NCBI GenBank assembly: GCA_902784805.1
Contig: CACZWD010000011.1
Location: 1-45,140, forward strand
Direction: 5' to 3'
Length of the DNA: 45,140 nucleotides
From: an uncultured Ruminococcus sp.
Lineage (GTDB): Bacteria; Bacillota; Clostridia; RUG12999
In this document: positions 23,462-34,425 of the stretch, piece after piece
Layout of the letters: every line of letters starts with the position of its first letter
Position numbering within the stretch: position 1 is the stretch's first letter
The notes under the pieces: model-generated
Seen by the model: only the letters and a program-made list of their open reading frames with translations
Databases searched by the model: none
Told to the model about the DNA's origin: nothing
Translations under genes and position numbers: made by a program

Positions 23462-26400
23462 ATGAGAGGGTTATATGATGAAAAATTTGAGCACGATGCC
23501 TGCGGTATCGGTGCTGTTATAAACATTAAAGGCAAAAAAGAACATAAAGTTGTTGACGACGCGCTGAAAATTGTGGAAAAACTGGAGCACAGAGCCGGAA
23601 AAGACGCGGCGGGCGAGGTCGGTGACGGCGTAGGTATAATGGTGCAGGTTTCACATGATTTCTTTAAAAAGCACAGCGGTTTTGAGCTTGGTGATGAACG
23701 GGACTACGGTGTCGGTATGTTTTTCTTCCCGCAGGATACGTTAAAAAGAAAACAGGCAATGAAAATGTTTGAGGTGATAACGGAAAAAGAGGGCGTCGGC
23801 TTAACCGGCTGGCGTGATGTGCCCATAAATCCCGGTATTCTCGGCAAAAAGGCAAAAGACAGCATGCCTTATATTATGCAGTGCTTTTTAAAACGTCCCG
23901 CGGATACCGAAAAAGGTATAGATTTTGACAGGAAGCTCTACATCATACGCAGAGAATTTGAACAGAGTAATGACAACACCTATGTTGTTTCTCTTTCATC
24001 AAGAACGATTGTGTATAAAGGTATGTTTTTGGTGGGACAGCTCAGAAAATTTTATCATGATTTGCAAAGCGAGGACTATAAATCCGCTATTGCTATGGTG
24101 CACTCACGTTTTTCCACAAACACAAACCCCAGCTGGGAACGCGCGCATCCAAACAGATTTTTGCTCCATAACGGCGAGATAAACACTATAAGAGGCAATG
24201 TCGACAGAATGATTGCACGTGAAGAAACCATGTCGTCACCCATACTTTCCGATGATATGGAAAAAATTCTGCCTGTTGTAAACGCAAAAGGCTCGGACTC
24301 CGCTATGCTTGACAATACGGTTGAATTTATGGTAATGAACGGTATTGACCTGCCTCTCGCAATGATGATTACCATTCCCGAGCCGTGGGATAAAATAGCA
24401 ACTATGAGCAGGGCAAAAAAGGATATGTATAAATATTATTCCACTATGATGGAGCCGTGGGACGGTCCTGCCTCAATCCTTTTTTCCGACGGCGATACGG
24501 TGGGCGCAACTCTTGACAGAAACGGGCTTCGTCCTTCAAGATACTATATTACAAAGGATAATTATCTTGTACTCTCCTCGGAAGTGGGAGTGCTTGATTT
24601 TGCGCCTGAAAATATTGTCAAAAAATCACGCCTTCAGCCGGGTAAAATGCTTTTGGTAGATACGGTAAAAGGCGAAATTATCGATGACGCTCATTTAAAG
24701 GATTATTACGCGAGCCGACATCCGTACGGTGAATGGCTCGACAGATATCTGAAGAAGTTAAGTGAACTGCCCATACCCAATAAAAAGGTTGAAATGAACA
24801 GTCAAAGTACCCGTGACAGGCTTTACAAGGCATTCGGATATTCATACGAGGATATTGTAAATGTAATTTTGCCCATGGCAAAGGACGGTACAGAGGCAAC
24901 GGCGGCAATGGGGATTGATGTGCCGCTTGCGGTTTTGTCACCCAATCATCAGCCGCTTTTTAATTATTTTAAGCAGCTTTTTGCGCAGGTTACAAATCCG
25001 CCCATTGACGCAATTCGAGAAGAATCGGTTACAAGCACTGCCGTTTATGCCGGCGCAGACGGTAATTTACTTGAAGACAAAGCGGAAAACTGCCGTGTGT
25101 TACAAATAAACAATCCGATATTGTCGGGAGTTGATTTACTTAAAATAAAAGCGCTTAACGGTGACGGATTTAAAGTGGAAACCGTTTCGCTTTTATATTA
25201 CAAAAACACATCTTTGGAAAAGGCAGTGGAGCATCTTTTCGTAAAAATAGATAAAGCGTATAAAAACGGCGCAAATATTATAATTTTATCCGACCGCGGT
25301 GTAGATGAAAACCATGTCGCGATACCCTCACTTTTAGCGGTATCTTCGGTTGAACAATATCTTATAAGAACAAAGAAACGCACAAGCATTTCCATTATCC
25401 TGGAAAGCGCGGAGCCTCGTGACGTACACCATTTCGCGCTTCTTTTGGGTTATGGCGCAAGGGCGGTAAATCCGTATCTTGCGGAAGAAGCAATTTATGA
25501 ATTGATTGAAAAAGGTATGCTTGATAAAGATTTGCATGTTGCGATAGACGATTATAACAGCGCGATTTTACACGGAATAGTAAAAATCGCGTCCAAAATG
25601 GGTATTTCCGCTTTACGTTCATATCAGTCCGCGCAGATTTTTGAAGCAATCGGAATCAACCAAAAAACGATAGACAAATATTTTACCAACACGATAAGCC
25701 GAATAGAAGGAATAGGTATAAACGAAATCGGCGAGTCTGTTGAATGGTTTCACTCCCATGCCTTCGACCCTCTCGGGCTGGGAGTTGATACCATGCTTGA
25801 AAGCACCGGCGAGCATAAACTGCGCAGCGGTGAAGAAAAATACGACCATTTATATAATCCGAAGACAATTGTCGCGCTTCAAAAAGCGACAAGGCTGGGA
25901 GATTATAAATTGTTTAAGGAATATACGGCTTTGGTTGATGATGAAACAAAACCGCATACTTTAAGAGGTCTTTTGGAATTTGCGTTTGATAAAACAACAC
26001 CTGTCCCCATTGATGAAGTAGAATCTGCTCAAAGCATCGTGAAACGCTTTAAAACAGGCGCAATGTCGTACGGCTCAATATCGCAGGAGGCGCATGAATG
26101 TCTTGCAAAAGCCATGAATAAAATAGGCGGCAAGTCCAATTCGGGCGAAGGCGGTGAGCTGCCGGAAAGGCTCAAGTCCGACCTTTCAAGCAGCATTAAG
26201 CAGGTGGCTTCGGGACGTTTCGGCGTAACGAGCGAATATCTTATGAGCGCTAAGGAAATTCAGATAAAAATGGCGCAGGGCGCAAAGCCCGGAGAAGGCG
26301 GTCACTTGCCGGGCAAGAAAGTATATCCGTGGATTGCAAAAACAAGATATTCCACTCCCGGCGTATCACTTATTTCACCGCCGCCCCATCATGATATTTA

Positions 26401-27970
26401 TTCCATTGAGGATTTGGCGCAGCTGATATACGACCTGAAAAACGCGAACAGAGCCGCGCGCATTTCCGTAAAGCTTGTATCGGAGGCAGGAGTGGGTACG
26501 GTTGCCGCAGGCGTGGCAAAAGCAGGCGCGCAGGTTATTCTCATATCTGGATATGACGGCGGAACGGGCGCGGCGCCGAAAAGCTCCATTCATAACGCCG
26601 GACTCCCCTGGGAGCTTGGCCTTTCGGAAACACATCAGACGCTTATAGAAAACGGACTTCGCTCCAGGGTGGTAATAGAAACCGACGGAAAATTAATGAG
26701 CGGACGTGACGTTGCCATAGCTTGCCTTTTGGGCGCGGAGGAATTTGGTTTTGCAACAGCGCCTCTTGTAACAATGGGCTGCGTAATGATGCGTGTATGT
26801 AACCTTGACACTTGTCCCGTAGGTATCGCGACGCAAAATCCGGAGCTTAGAAGGCGCTTTAAGGGAAAACCGGAATATGTAACCAACTTTATGTATTTTA
26901 TTGCCGAGGAACTGCGTGAAATTATGGCAAAGCTCGGCATCAGAACCGTTGACGAAATGGTGGGCCGTTCCGAGCTTATACGTGTAAGAAAAAACAGTAC
27001 GGCGCCTATGGCGAAATTTATAGATATGAGCAAAATTCTTTATAAGAACACAGGCGACGCCAAAACACGCTTCGATAAAAACGACCTTTATGATTTTAAA
27101 CTGCGTGATACAATAGATGAGAAAATATTGCTGAAGGAATTTAAAAAACAACTGAAAACAGGTGAAAAAGCGGAAATAAAATTAAACGTTACAAGCACCG
27201 ACAGAAGTATGGGAACAATTTTAGGTTCGGAAATCACAAAAAATTTCAAAAACACCTTGCCCGAAGATACTTTTACCGTCAGATGCAGCGGCGGAGGCGG
27301 TCAGTCTTTCGGCGCCTTTATTCCGAAAGGTCTGACTCTTGAGCTTTGCGGCGATTCAAACGACTATTTCGGAAAAGGGCTTTCCGGAGGAAAGCTTATA
27401 GTTTATCCGCCGAAGGAAAGCGGTTTCAAAGCGGAGGAAAATATAATTATCGGCAATGTGGCGCTCTACGGCGCAACAAGCGGAAAAGCATTTATAAACG
27501 GTGTGGCGGGAGAGCGTTTTTGTGTACGTAATTCGGGCGCGACTGCCGTATGTGAAGGTGTGGGCGACCACGGACTTGAATATATGACAGGCGGTATTGC
27601 GGTAATTTTAGGCGCTGTCGGTAAAAACTTTGCCGCTGGAATGAGCGGCGGTATTGCATATGTGTATGACCCTTCGCACACACTTTACAAAAATGTGAAC
27701 AAAGCCCTTGTGACAACCAACGAAGTAAGCGAAAAAAGCGATAAAGAGCAGTTAAAATCATTGCTTAAAGAGCATTTTGCCGCAACATCATCACCAAAAG
27801 CAAAAGCAATTTTAGAAAATTTTGAAAATGAAGCAAGTAATTTTAAGATTATCGTTCCAAACGATTATAAAAAAATTCTTACTGAAATTTCAAAGGGAAC
27901 GGCAAAGGGCTTGTCGCGGGAGCAGGCTGAAATCGAAGCGTTTTATAAAGTGACGGGAGGAGGAATTTGA
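23462..27970 (+). CDS. gltB: Glutamate synthase large subunit
   Basis: A 1502-residue GltB. ATG 23462 is chosen because AAGGTAGG lies about 10 bases upstream and the propeptide before Cys14 (KFEHDACGIGAV) then has normal length. Domains in order: class II amidotransferase, central linker, FMN-binding synthase domain (SQEAHECLAKAMNKIGGKSN, HHDIYSIEDLAQLIYDLK, SGYDGGTGAAP), the [3Fe-4S] ligands C1107-x5-C1113-x4-C1118 in GCVMMRVCNLDTCPVG, and the C-terminal beta-helix. It moves the glutamine amide nitrogen to 2-oxoglutarate. Its partner gltD begins one base after its stop. Confidence 0.97.
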   Translation: MRGLYDEKFEHDACGIGAVINIKGKKEHKVVDDALKIVEKLEHRAGKDAAGEVGDGVGIMVQVSHDFFKKHSGFELGDERDYGVGMFFFPQDTLKRKQAMKMFEVITEKEGVGLTGWRDVPINPGILGKKAKDSMPYIMQCFLKRPADTEKGIDFDRKLYIIRREFEQSNDNTYVVSLSSRTIVYKGMFLVGQLRKFYHDLQSEDYKSAIAMVHSRFSTNTNPSWERAHPNRFLLHNGEINTIRGNVDRMIAREETMSSPILSDDMEKILPVVNAKGSDSAMLDNTVEFMVMNGIDLPLAMMITIPEPWDKIATMSRAKKDMYKYYSTMMEPWDGPASILFSDGDTVGATLDRNGLRPSRYYITKDNYLVLSSEVGVLDFAPENIVKKSRLQPGKMLLVDTVKGEIIDDAHLKDYYASRHPYGEWLDRYLKKLSELPIPNKKVEMNSQSTRDRLYKAFGYSYEDIVNVILPMAKDGTEATAAMGIDVPLAVLSPNHQPLFNYFKQLFAQVTNPPIDAIREESVTSTAVYAGADGNLLEDKAENCRVLQINNPILSGVDLLKIKALNGDGFKVETVSLLYYKNTSLEKAVEHLFVKIDKAYKNGANIIILSDRGVDENHVAIPSLLAVSSVEQYLIRTKKRTSISIILESAEPRDVHHFALLLGYGARAVNPYLAEEAIYELIEKGMLDKDLHVAIDDYNSAILHGIVKIASKMGISALRSYQSAQIFEAIGINQKTIDKYFTNTISRIEGIGINEIGESVEWFHSHAFDPLGLGVDTMLESTGEHKLRSGEEKYDHLYNPKTIVALQKATRLGDYKLFKEYTALVDDETKPHTLRGLLEFAFDKTTPVPIDEVESAQSIVKRFKTGAMSYGSISQEAHECLAKAMNKIGGKSNSGEGGELPERLKSDLSSSIKQVASGRFGVTSEYLMSAKEIQIKMAQGAKPGEGGHLPGKKVYPWIAKTRYSTPGVSLISPPPHHDIYSIEDLAQLIYDLKNANRAARISVKLVSEAGVGTVAAGVAKAGAQVILISGYDGGTGAAPKSSIHNAGLPWELGLSETHQTLIENGLRSRVVIETDGKLMSGRDVAIACLLGAEEFGFATAPLVTMGCVMMRVCNLDTCPVGIATQNPELRRRFKGKPEYVTNFMYFIAEELREIMAKLGIRTVDEMVGRSELIRVRKNSTAPMAKFIDMSKILYKNTGDAKTRFDKNDLYDFKLRDTIDEKILLKEFKKQLKTGEKAEIKLNVTSTDRSMGTILGSEITKNFKNTLPEDTFTVRCSGGGGQSFGAFIPKGLTLELCGDSNDYFGKGLSGGKLIVYPPKESGFKAEENIIIGNVALYGATSGKAFINGVAGERFCVRNSGATAVCEGVGDHGLEYMTGGIAVILGAVGKNFAAGMSGGIAYVYDPSHTLYKNVNKALVTTNEVSEKSDKEQLKSLLKEHFAATSSPKAKAILENFENEASNFKIIVPNDYKKILTEISKGTAKGLSREQAEIEAFYKVTGGGI

Positions 27971-27971
27971 C

Positions 27972-31056
<3,085 letters not shown>

Positions 31057-31072
31057 AATCACTCGCACCACG

Positions 31073-31104
31073 TTGGAACAAGTTGCGCTTGTTCCAATTT
31101 TTTT
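31073..31104 (+). terminator. Intrinsic terminator of the nitrogen/glutamine block
   Basis: TTGGAACAAG (31073-31082) pairs perfectly with CTTGTTCCAA (31088-31097), followed by seven T (31098-31104). Confidence 0.93.
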
Positions 31105-31398
31105 GTAAAAAATCAAAGTTTGCTTATATCGCTTGTTTATCATTTTTCAAAAAGGTCATAGCAAGGCGCTAGGCTTAAACGCAATTGCTGTCGCACAGCC
31201 CGACCATCAACCTTTTTTGGGATTAGTTAGAGGCATATTTGCTTATAGATGTTGAGTGTTATAAGATAATTTTCTTTTTTGCATAATACTTTTGTATGGA
31301 TTTTGTTTTGTATAGCTCTAAAATATTTTACTAAAAATTTGCATAAATACTGATATTAAAAATATTTTTAAGAAAAAAGAAATTTTTTAAAAAAACAC
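31105..31398. other. Intergenic region before the tRNA cluster
   Basis: No ORF with a ribosome site. AAAAAGGT (31149-31156) can pair with ACCTTTTT (31210-31217) around a 53-base interior containing smaller stems, possibly a decayed structured RNA or element end. The rest is AT-rich and unremarkable. Confidence 0.35.
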
Positions 31399-31427
31399 TT
31401 GACAAACATTAAAAAGTAGTGTATAAT
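31399..31427 (+). promoter_or_regulatory. Promoter of the tRNA cluster
   Basis: Consensus TTGACA (31399-31404), a 17-base spacer, and TATAAT (31422-31427), about 35 bases before the first tRNA. Confidence 0.85.
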
Positions 31428-31461
31428 ATATACTGTTGCACGGAAAGGACGGAAGCAATGT

Positions 31462-31560
31462 GGGCGCATAGCTCAGCTGGGAGAGCATCTGCCTTACAAG
31501 CAGAGGGTCATAGGTTCGACAAGCAGAGGGTCATAGGTTCGAGCCCTATTGTGCCCACCA
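31462..31560 (+). tRNA. tRNA-Val (anticodon TAC) carrying a 23-base internal tandem duplication
   Basis: The acceptor arms GGGCGCA and TGTGCCC, discriminator A and encoded CCA, the D-arm, and the loop CTTACAA (anticodon TAC at 31495-31497) identify tRNA-Val. The segment from the anticodon loop to the T-loop (31496-31518) is repeated exactly at 31519-31541, making the gene 99 instead of 76 bases. With one copy removed it folds as a normal tRNA. As written it would carry an extra anticodon 3' strand, variable region and half T-arm, and is probably non-functional. Confidence 0.8.
31496..31541 (+). repeat. Perfect 2 x 23-base tandem duplication inside tRNA-Val
   Basis: The copies at 31496-31518 and 31519-31541 are identical, beginning ACAAGCAGAG and ending TAGGTTCG. 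It could be a recent slippage duplication or an assembly error. Confidence 0.9.
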
Positions 31561-31594
31561 CACCCTTTCTATTAAGTAAGCACATGCATAAAAT

Positions 31595-31671
31595 GGCCTG
31601 GTAGTTCAGTTGGTTAGAACGCTAGCCTGTCACGCTAGAGGTCGTGGGTTCGACCCCCATCCAGGTCGCCA
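31595..31671 (+). tRNA. tRNA-Asp (GTC)
   Basis: A complete 77-base cloverleaf: acceptor GGCCTGG/CCAGGTC, discriminator G, anticodon loop CTGTCAC, T-loop TTCGACC, encoded CCA. Confidence 0.95.
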
Positions 31672-31681
31672 TTATTTTTAT

Positions 31682-31757
31682 GCCTCTGTAGCTCAGTCGG
31701 TAGAGCAGGGGACTGAAAATCCCCGTGTCGGTGGTTCGATTCCGCCCGGAGGCACCA
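31682..31757 (+). tRNA. tRNA-Phe (GAA)
   Basis: A complete 76-base cloverleaf: acceptor GCCTCTG/CGGAGGC, anticodon loop with GAA (CTGAAAA), encoded CCA. Confidence 0.95.
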
Positions 31758-31772
31758 AAAAATAATATCTAT

Positions 31773-31847
31773 GCGGGAGTGGCTCAGTGGTAGAGCGTCA
31801 CCTTGCCAAGGTGAACGTCGCGAGTTCGAATCTCGTCTTCCGCTCCA
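31773..31847 (+). tRNA. tRNA-Gly (GCC)
   Basis: A complete 75-base cloverleaf: acceptor GCGGGAG/CTTCCGC, anticodon loop TTGCCAA, encoded CCA. Confidence 0.95.
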
Positions 31848-31851
31848 CTTG

Positions 31852-31887
31852 ACAAAAGACGCATAGATTTGCGTCTTTTGTTTCTTT
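31852..31887 (+). terminator. Terminator/processing hairpin after tRNA-Gly
   Basis: ACAAAAGACGCA (31852-31863) pairs perfectly with TGCGTCTTTTGT (31870-31881), followed by TTCTTT. Confidence 0.75.
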
Positions 31888-31901
31888 AAAAAGTATCTTT
31901 T

Positions 31902-31975
31902 GGCGCCATGGCCAAGTGGTAAGGCAGAGCTCTGCAAAAGCTTCACCCCCAGTTCAAATCTGGGTGGCGCCTCCA
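31902..31975 (+). tRNA. tRNA-Cys (GCA)
   Basis: A complete 74-base cloverleaf: acceptor GGCGCCA/TGGCGCC, discriminator T, anticodon GCA in CTGCAAA, encoded CCA. It is the tRNA whose charging the leader peptides would sense. Confidence 0.95.
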
Positions 31976-31980
31976 AATTA

Positions 31981-32022
31981 AAAAAAGTGCTGTACGCAGC
32001 AATATATGTACAGCACTTTTTT
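31981..32022 (+). terminator. Bidirectional terminator after tRNA-Cys
   Basis: AAAAAAGTGCTGTAC (31981-31995) pairs perfectly with GTACAGCACTTTTTT (32008-32022), giving T-runs on both strands. Confidence 0.85.
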
Positions 32023-32044
32023 AAAAACAAACAAATAAATATAC

Positions 32045-32120
32045 AGGGGTATAGCTCAGTTGGTAGAGCAGCGGTCTCCAAAACCGCGTGCCGTGAGTTC
32101 AAGTCTTACTACCCCTGCCA
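32045..32120 (+). tRNA. tRNA-Trp (CCA)
   Basis: A complete 76-base cloverleaf: acceptor AGGGGTA/TACCCCT, discriminator G, anticodon CCA in CTCCAAA, encoded CCA. Its last 44 bases recur at 36910-36953. Confidence 0.95.
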
Positions 32121-32335
32121 GACAAATTCCCGTGGAAACGGGAATTTGTCAGCTAAATCCGTCCTTACGGACGGGTGAAATCCGCTTCGCGGGTGAAATC
32201 ACTTCGTGATGAAATCCGACTTCATCGGGTTAAAGAGGACGGATTTAATTTCACCAAAGGCGAAGCCTTTGATTTCATCCGAGGACAAAGTCCGAAGATT
32301 TCACCGTGAGCGCAAGCGAACGATTTCATTAAAAC
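32121..32335. repeat. Nested palindromic repeat (REP/MITE-like) between tRNA-Trp and tRNA-Ala
   Basis: It begins with a perfect 30-base hairpin (GACAAATTCCCG...CGGGAATTTGTC, 32121-32150). TAAATCCGTCC (32154-32164) pairs with GGACGGATTTA (32237-32247). Between them lie three GTGAAATC/ATGAAATC units each followed by a small TTCG- or similar-looped stem. To the right are four units in the opposite orientation (GATTTCAC/GATTTCAT). There is no transposase. A shorter, diverged copy follows the tRNA-Trp fragment at 36954-37015. Confidence 0.75.
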
Positions 32336-32343
32336 AATCATGT

Positions 32344-32419
32344 GGGGGTGTAGCTCAGCTGGGAGAGCGCGTGCTTCGCATGTACGAGGTCAGGGGTTCG
32401 ATCCCCCTCATCTCCACCA
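32344..32419 (+). tRNA. tRNA-Ala (CGC)
   Basis: A complete 76-base cloverleaf: acceptor GGGGGTG/CATCTCC with the G3-U70 pair that marks alanine, anticodon CGC in TTCGCAT, discriminator A, encoded CCA. Confidence 0.92.
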
Positions 32420-32421
32420 CG

Positions 32422-32456
32422 TCGCCGCAAGCTTTGTTTGCTTGCGGCGGCTTTTT
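32422..32456 (+). terminator. Terminator after tRNA-Ala
   Basis: GCCGCAAGC (32424-32432) pairs with GCTTGCGGC (32440-32448), extended by one C-G pair, then a T-run at 32452-32456. Confidence 0.85.
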
Positions 32457-32782
32457 ATGTTACACAAAAAAGCCACCGGTGCGCTTACTCCGCTGCGGCT
32501 CCTTTTCGCAAAAAGTCACGCTCGGTTTTCCTACTCGTTTGTAAACGCACTCCGGGCGGCAAACTGTCGCTACCAACTTTTTGCGATTTTGGGCACATCC
32601 AAACCGGTAGGGTTTTTCATCGTCGGAACAGGTTTTATCTTGTTCCGATTTTTTATATATAGCTGTTGTTTTAGTACATTTCCTTTTGTTTTTGCTTTGG
32701 AATATTTTCGGAATAGGATAGAATATCACAAAAAAGAAAGAATAAGACATTTTCTTTTTAGATTATGTTTCGTATAATTTAA
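32457..32782. other. Intergenic stretch between tRNA-Ala and the IS30 remnant
   Basis: No supportable gene. TCGGAACA (32623-32630) pairs with TGTTCCGA (32641-32648), followed by six T (32649-32654), a terminator-like hairpin on the plus strand. The GC-richer part 32470-32600 reads like a dispersed intergenic repeat but has no second copy in this window. Confidence 0.4.
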
Positions 32783-33145
32783 GCGTATATAAGATACGGT
32801 AAACTTGAACGAAAGCTTGGTGCTAAAAAGTTTCGGGAAACATTTAAAACGATAACCTGTGACAATGGTTGTGAAAATCTTGATTTTGATGGAATAGAGC
32901 GTTCTGCATTAACAAAACAAAGAAGAACTAAGGTTTACTATGCACACCCATATAGTGCTTGGGAAAGAGGGACAAATGAAAACACAAACAAACTCATCAG
33001 AAGATTTATTCCAAAGGGTGCTGACATCGGCGAATTCTCTCATGAGAGAATTAAGATGATAGAGCATTGGATCAATAACTACCCTCGTAAAATATTTAAT
33101 GGGAAGTCAGCTAATGAATTGTTAAAAATGCAAGAAGTCGCTTAA
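32783..33145 (+). pseudogene. IS30-family transposase, C-terminal fragment
   Basis: The open frame reads KLGAKKFRETFKTITCDNG, then YYAHPYSAWERGTNENTNK and LIRRFIPKGADIGEF and WINNYPRKIFNGKSANEL. This is the second half of an IS30 DDE transposase with the middle Asp (CDNG) and the Glu (ERGTNE). The N-terminal DNA-binding half and the first Asp are missing, and an in-frame stop lies just upstream (32780-32782). Downstream, TTTTGTGGACATTTTATATTG at about 33150 may be the IS right end. It cannot transpose by itself. Confidence 0.88.
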
Positions 33146-33205
33146 TAAATTTTGTGGACATTTTATATTGCAATTTATAACACTACCATTTTTTTTAATT
33201 AATAC

Positions 33206-33322
33206 TTGACTTTTTCTTTTTTTATGCTATAATCAAAAATGAAAATAGCATAAATATTTTTGTGCTTTTTTTTCGACTGAATAACCGCCGAACCGCCAAG
33301 CTTAAAGCGGTTATTCTTTTTA
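33206..33322 (+). ncRNA. Short promoter-terminator transcript 1
   Basis: TTGACT (33206-33211), a 16-base spacer and TATAAT (33228-33233) are followed after about 45 bases by a strong terminator: GAATAACCGC (33279-33288) with GCGGTTATTC (33307-33316), then T-rich sequence. The roughly 80-base transcript has no ORF with a ribosome site. It could be a stand-alone small RNA or the orphan leader of a lost gene. Confidence 0.5.
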
Positions 33323-33332
33323 ATTTTTGCTA

Positions 33333-33480
33333 TTGACTTTTTAAAAAATTCGTGGTATAATAAAAGCAAAGTAAGATGTTATTTCTTCAAAAGCTTAACA
33401 ACTGTTATTAAAAGTAATACAGATGTAAAAAAGTGAAGAAATGCGGAAATTAATTCAAAATTTTTCATCTTGCTTTTTTT
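33333..33480 (+). ncRNA. Promoter and antisense RNA opposite a hydrophobic peptide ORF
   Basis: The promoter is TTGACT (33333-33338), 17 bases, TATAAT (33356-33361). The RNA from about 33368 folds into a long rod: AGATG (33374-33378) with CATCT (33466-33470), ATTTCTTCA (33381-33389) with TGAAGAAAT (33434-33442), and CTGT-T-ATTA with TAAT-ACAG at the tip. It ends in seven T (33474-33480). It is fully complementary to the minus-strand peptide ORF at 33379-33468, as expected for a type I antitoxin RNA. Confidence 0.55.
33379..33468 (-). CDS. Small hydrophobic peptide, candidate type I toxin
   Basis: A 29-residue peptide beginning MKNFELISAFLHFF, with a central apolar stretch (SVLLLITVV) and a KLLKK tail. 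That is one membrane helix with a basic C-terminus, as in type I toxins of Gram-positive bacteria. The same frame is open further upstream, and an ATG at 33547-33549 would give a 56-residue form (MSRRKNKRPTNTKG start) overlapping the neighbouring peptide ORF. No good ribosome site precedes the short form. The plus strand carries a promoter and a terminated RNA over the whole ORF. Low similarity of such peptides prevents naming it. Confidence 0.5.
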   Translation of the reverse strand: MKNFELISAFLHFFTSVLLLITVVKLLKK

Positions 33481-33529
33481 GATTGAGCCACCGCAGGCGG
33501 TTAAACCGCCTTTGGTGTTCGTAGGGCGT

Positions 33530-33628
33530 TTATTTTTTCTTCTGCTCATCAAGAAAATGTATTGCAGCAACAATAAAATTCAAGATGATAGCAGTAAATG
33601 TAAACGCCTTTTCTATTCGCTCAATCAC
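33530..33628 (-). CDS. Second small membrane peptide in the same minus-strand transcript
   Basis: A 32-residue peptide starting at GTG 33628 (IERIEKAFTFTAIILNFIVA core, QKKK tail): one membrane helix between an amphipathic N-terminus and a Lys cluster. TGAGGTT (33640-33634) is a good ribosome site, and TATAAT (33665-33660) lies about 30 bases further upstream, so this gene has its own signals. It ends upstream of a GC-rich hairpin (GGCGGTTTAACCGCC) and the other peptide. It may be a toxin-like peptide, or a regulatory ORF coupled to the next one. Confidence 0.55.
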   Translation of the reverse strand: MIERIEKAFTFTAIILNFIVAAIHFLDEQKKK

Positions 33629-33945
33629 TTAATAACCTCATTTCTTATTTGTTACTATAATTATACCACATTTTCACAACAAAACCAAATTGTGAACAGA
33701 TGTTCGTAGCCCACAAATGGCTTTGTAGAGCCTTTTGTGGTTATTGAAACTATTTTATTTTTAAGCGATATGCACAAAAACACGCCTGAAAAAGTCAAAC
33801 CACTTGATATTTATTGTTATTATGCACAATAAATCAGGCGGTTATAAGAGAACATAAGTTCGGAAAATGACTGTATAAAACAATTTAAAAGAAAATAATA
33901 CAAGTTTCTTGTATCTTTAAAGCTTAAAAATTGTCATATAAAGTC
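33629..33945. other. Non-coding stretch with two strong palindromes
   Basis: CCACAAA...TTTGTGG (about 33711-33740) is an imperfect hairpin followed on the plus strand by T-rich DNA. A 58-base nested palindrome lies at 33783-33840: CGCCTGA (33783-33789) with TCAGGCG (33834-33840) and an inner TTTATTGT (33810-33817) with ACAATAAA (33826-33833). No ORF with a ribosome site was found. Confidence 0.5.
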
Positions 33946-34095
33946 TTGACTTTTTTATAAATATATGGTATAATTAAAAGTGAAAAGAAGCGACCGACCG
34001 AACGACATCGGCGGCGGCTCCGGTGAAAGAATAAAAAAATAAAAGCGGAAAAGATGAAAAGAGTACCAAAGAAATAACCGGTACTCTTATTTTAT
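33946..34095 (+). ncRNA. Short promoter-terminator transcript 3, leader of the Ldh_2 remnant
   Basis: TTGACT (33946-33951), 17 bases, TATAAT (33969-33974), then a GC-rich stretch (CGACCGACCGAACG, GGCGGCGGC) and a terminator AGAGTACC (34060-34067) with GGTACTCT (34080-34087) followed by TATTTTATATT. The Ldh_2 fragment starts 40 bases further on, so this may be its attenuated leader. Confidence 0.5.
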
Positions 34096-34134
34096 ATTAT
34101 TATATATCCTATTATAATAAATGGAGTGAAATAA

Positions 34135-34425
34135 ATGAAAGTATTAATACAAGATATAAAAAACAGATCAATAGCAGTATTTGAAAAAGTTGGAGTAGGC
34201 AAAGAAGATGCCGAAATTATTACAGAGGTTCTTTTGGAAACAGAACTCAGAGGTGTTTTTACGCACGGATTTTTGCGTCTTGAAAGATACATAAATTGTA
34301 TTAGAAGCGGTGGAATTAAAACTGACGGCAATTATGACGTTCTTTTTGACAGTCCGTCTTGGACTTCTATTGACGGTAATGATAACCTTGGTATAGTTAT
34401 TTCATATAAGGCTAGGCGTTATTAA
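34135..34425 (+). pseudogene. Malate/L-lactate dehydrogenase (Ldh_2 family), N-terminal fragment
   Basis: The first roughly 92 residues match the N-terminus of the Ldh_2 oxidoreductase family (about 330-350 residues): VFEKVGVGKEDAEIITEVLL, ELRGVFTHGFLRL, and SIDGNDNLGIVISYKA. The frame then ends in RRY-stop at a junction where minus-strand coding sequence begins. The NAD-binding and catalytic remainder is absent. GGAGTG at about 34121 is a proper ribosome site, so the gene was once intact. Confidence 0.8.

Noticed and set aside
23664-27761. Many minus-strand ORFs opposite gltB
   Set aside because: They are shadows of the strong gltB frame, with no ribosome sites or family motifs.
31462-31560. 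Intron in tRNA-Val
   Set aside because: The extra 23 bases are an exact tandem copy of tRNA sequence, with no group I features. A duplication is the simpler reading.
32121-32335. Possible CRISPR array
   Set aside because: The repeated GAAATC units are short, inverted in the second half and separated by their own hairpin stems rather than unique spacers, and there are no cas genes.
32206-32777. ORFs across the repeat and tRNA-Ala
   Set aside because: They run through the tRNA gene and palindromic repeats in several frames and have no ribosome site.
32783-33145. Functional IS30 element
   Set aside because: The N-terminal half and first catalytic Asp are missing, an in-frame stop lies just upstream and no left end is present.
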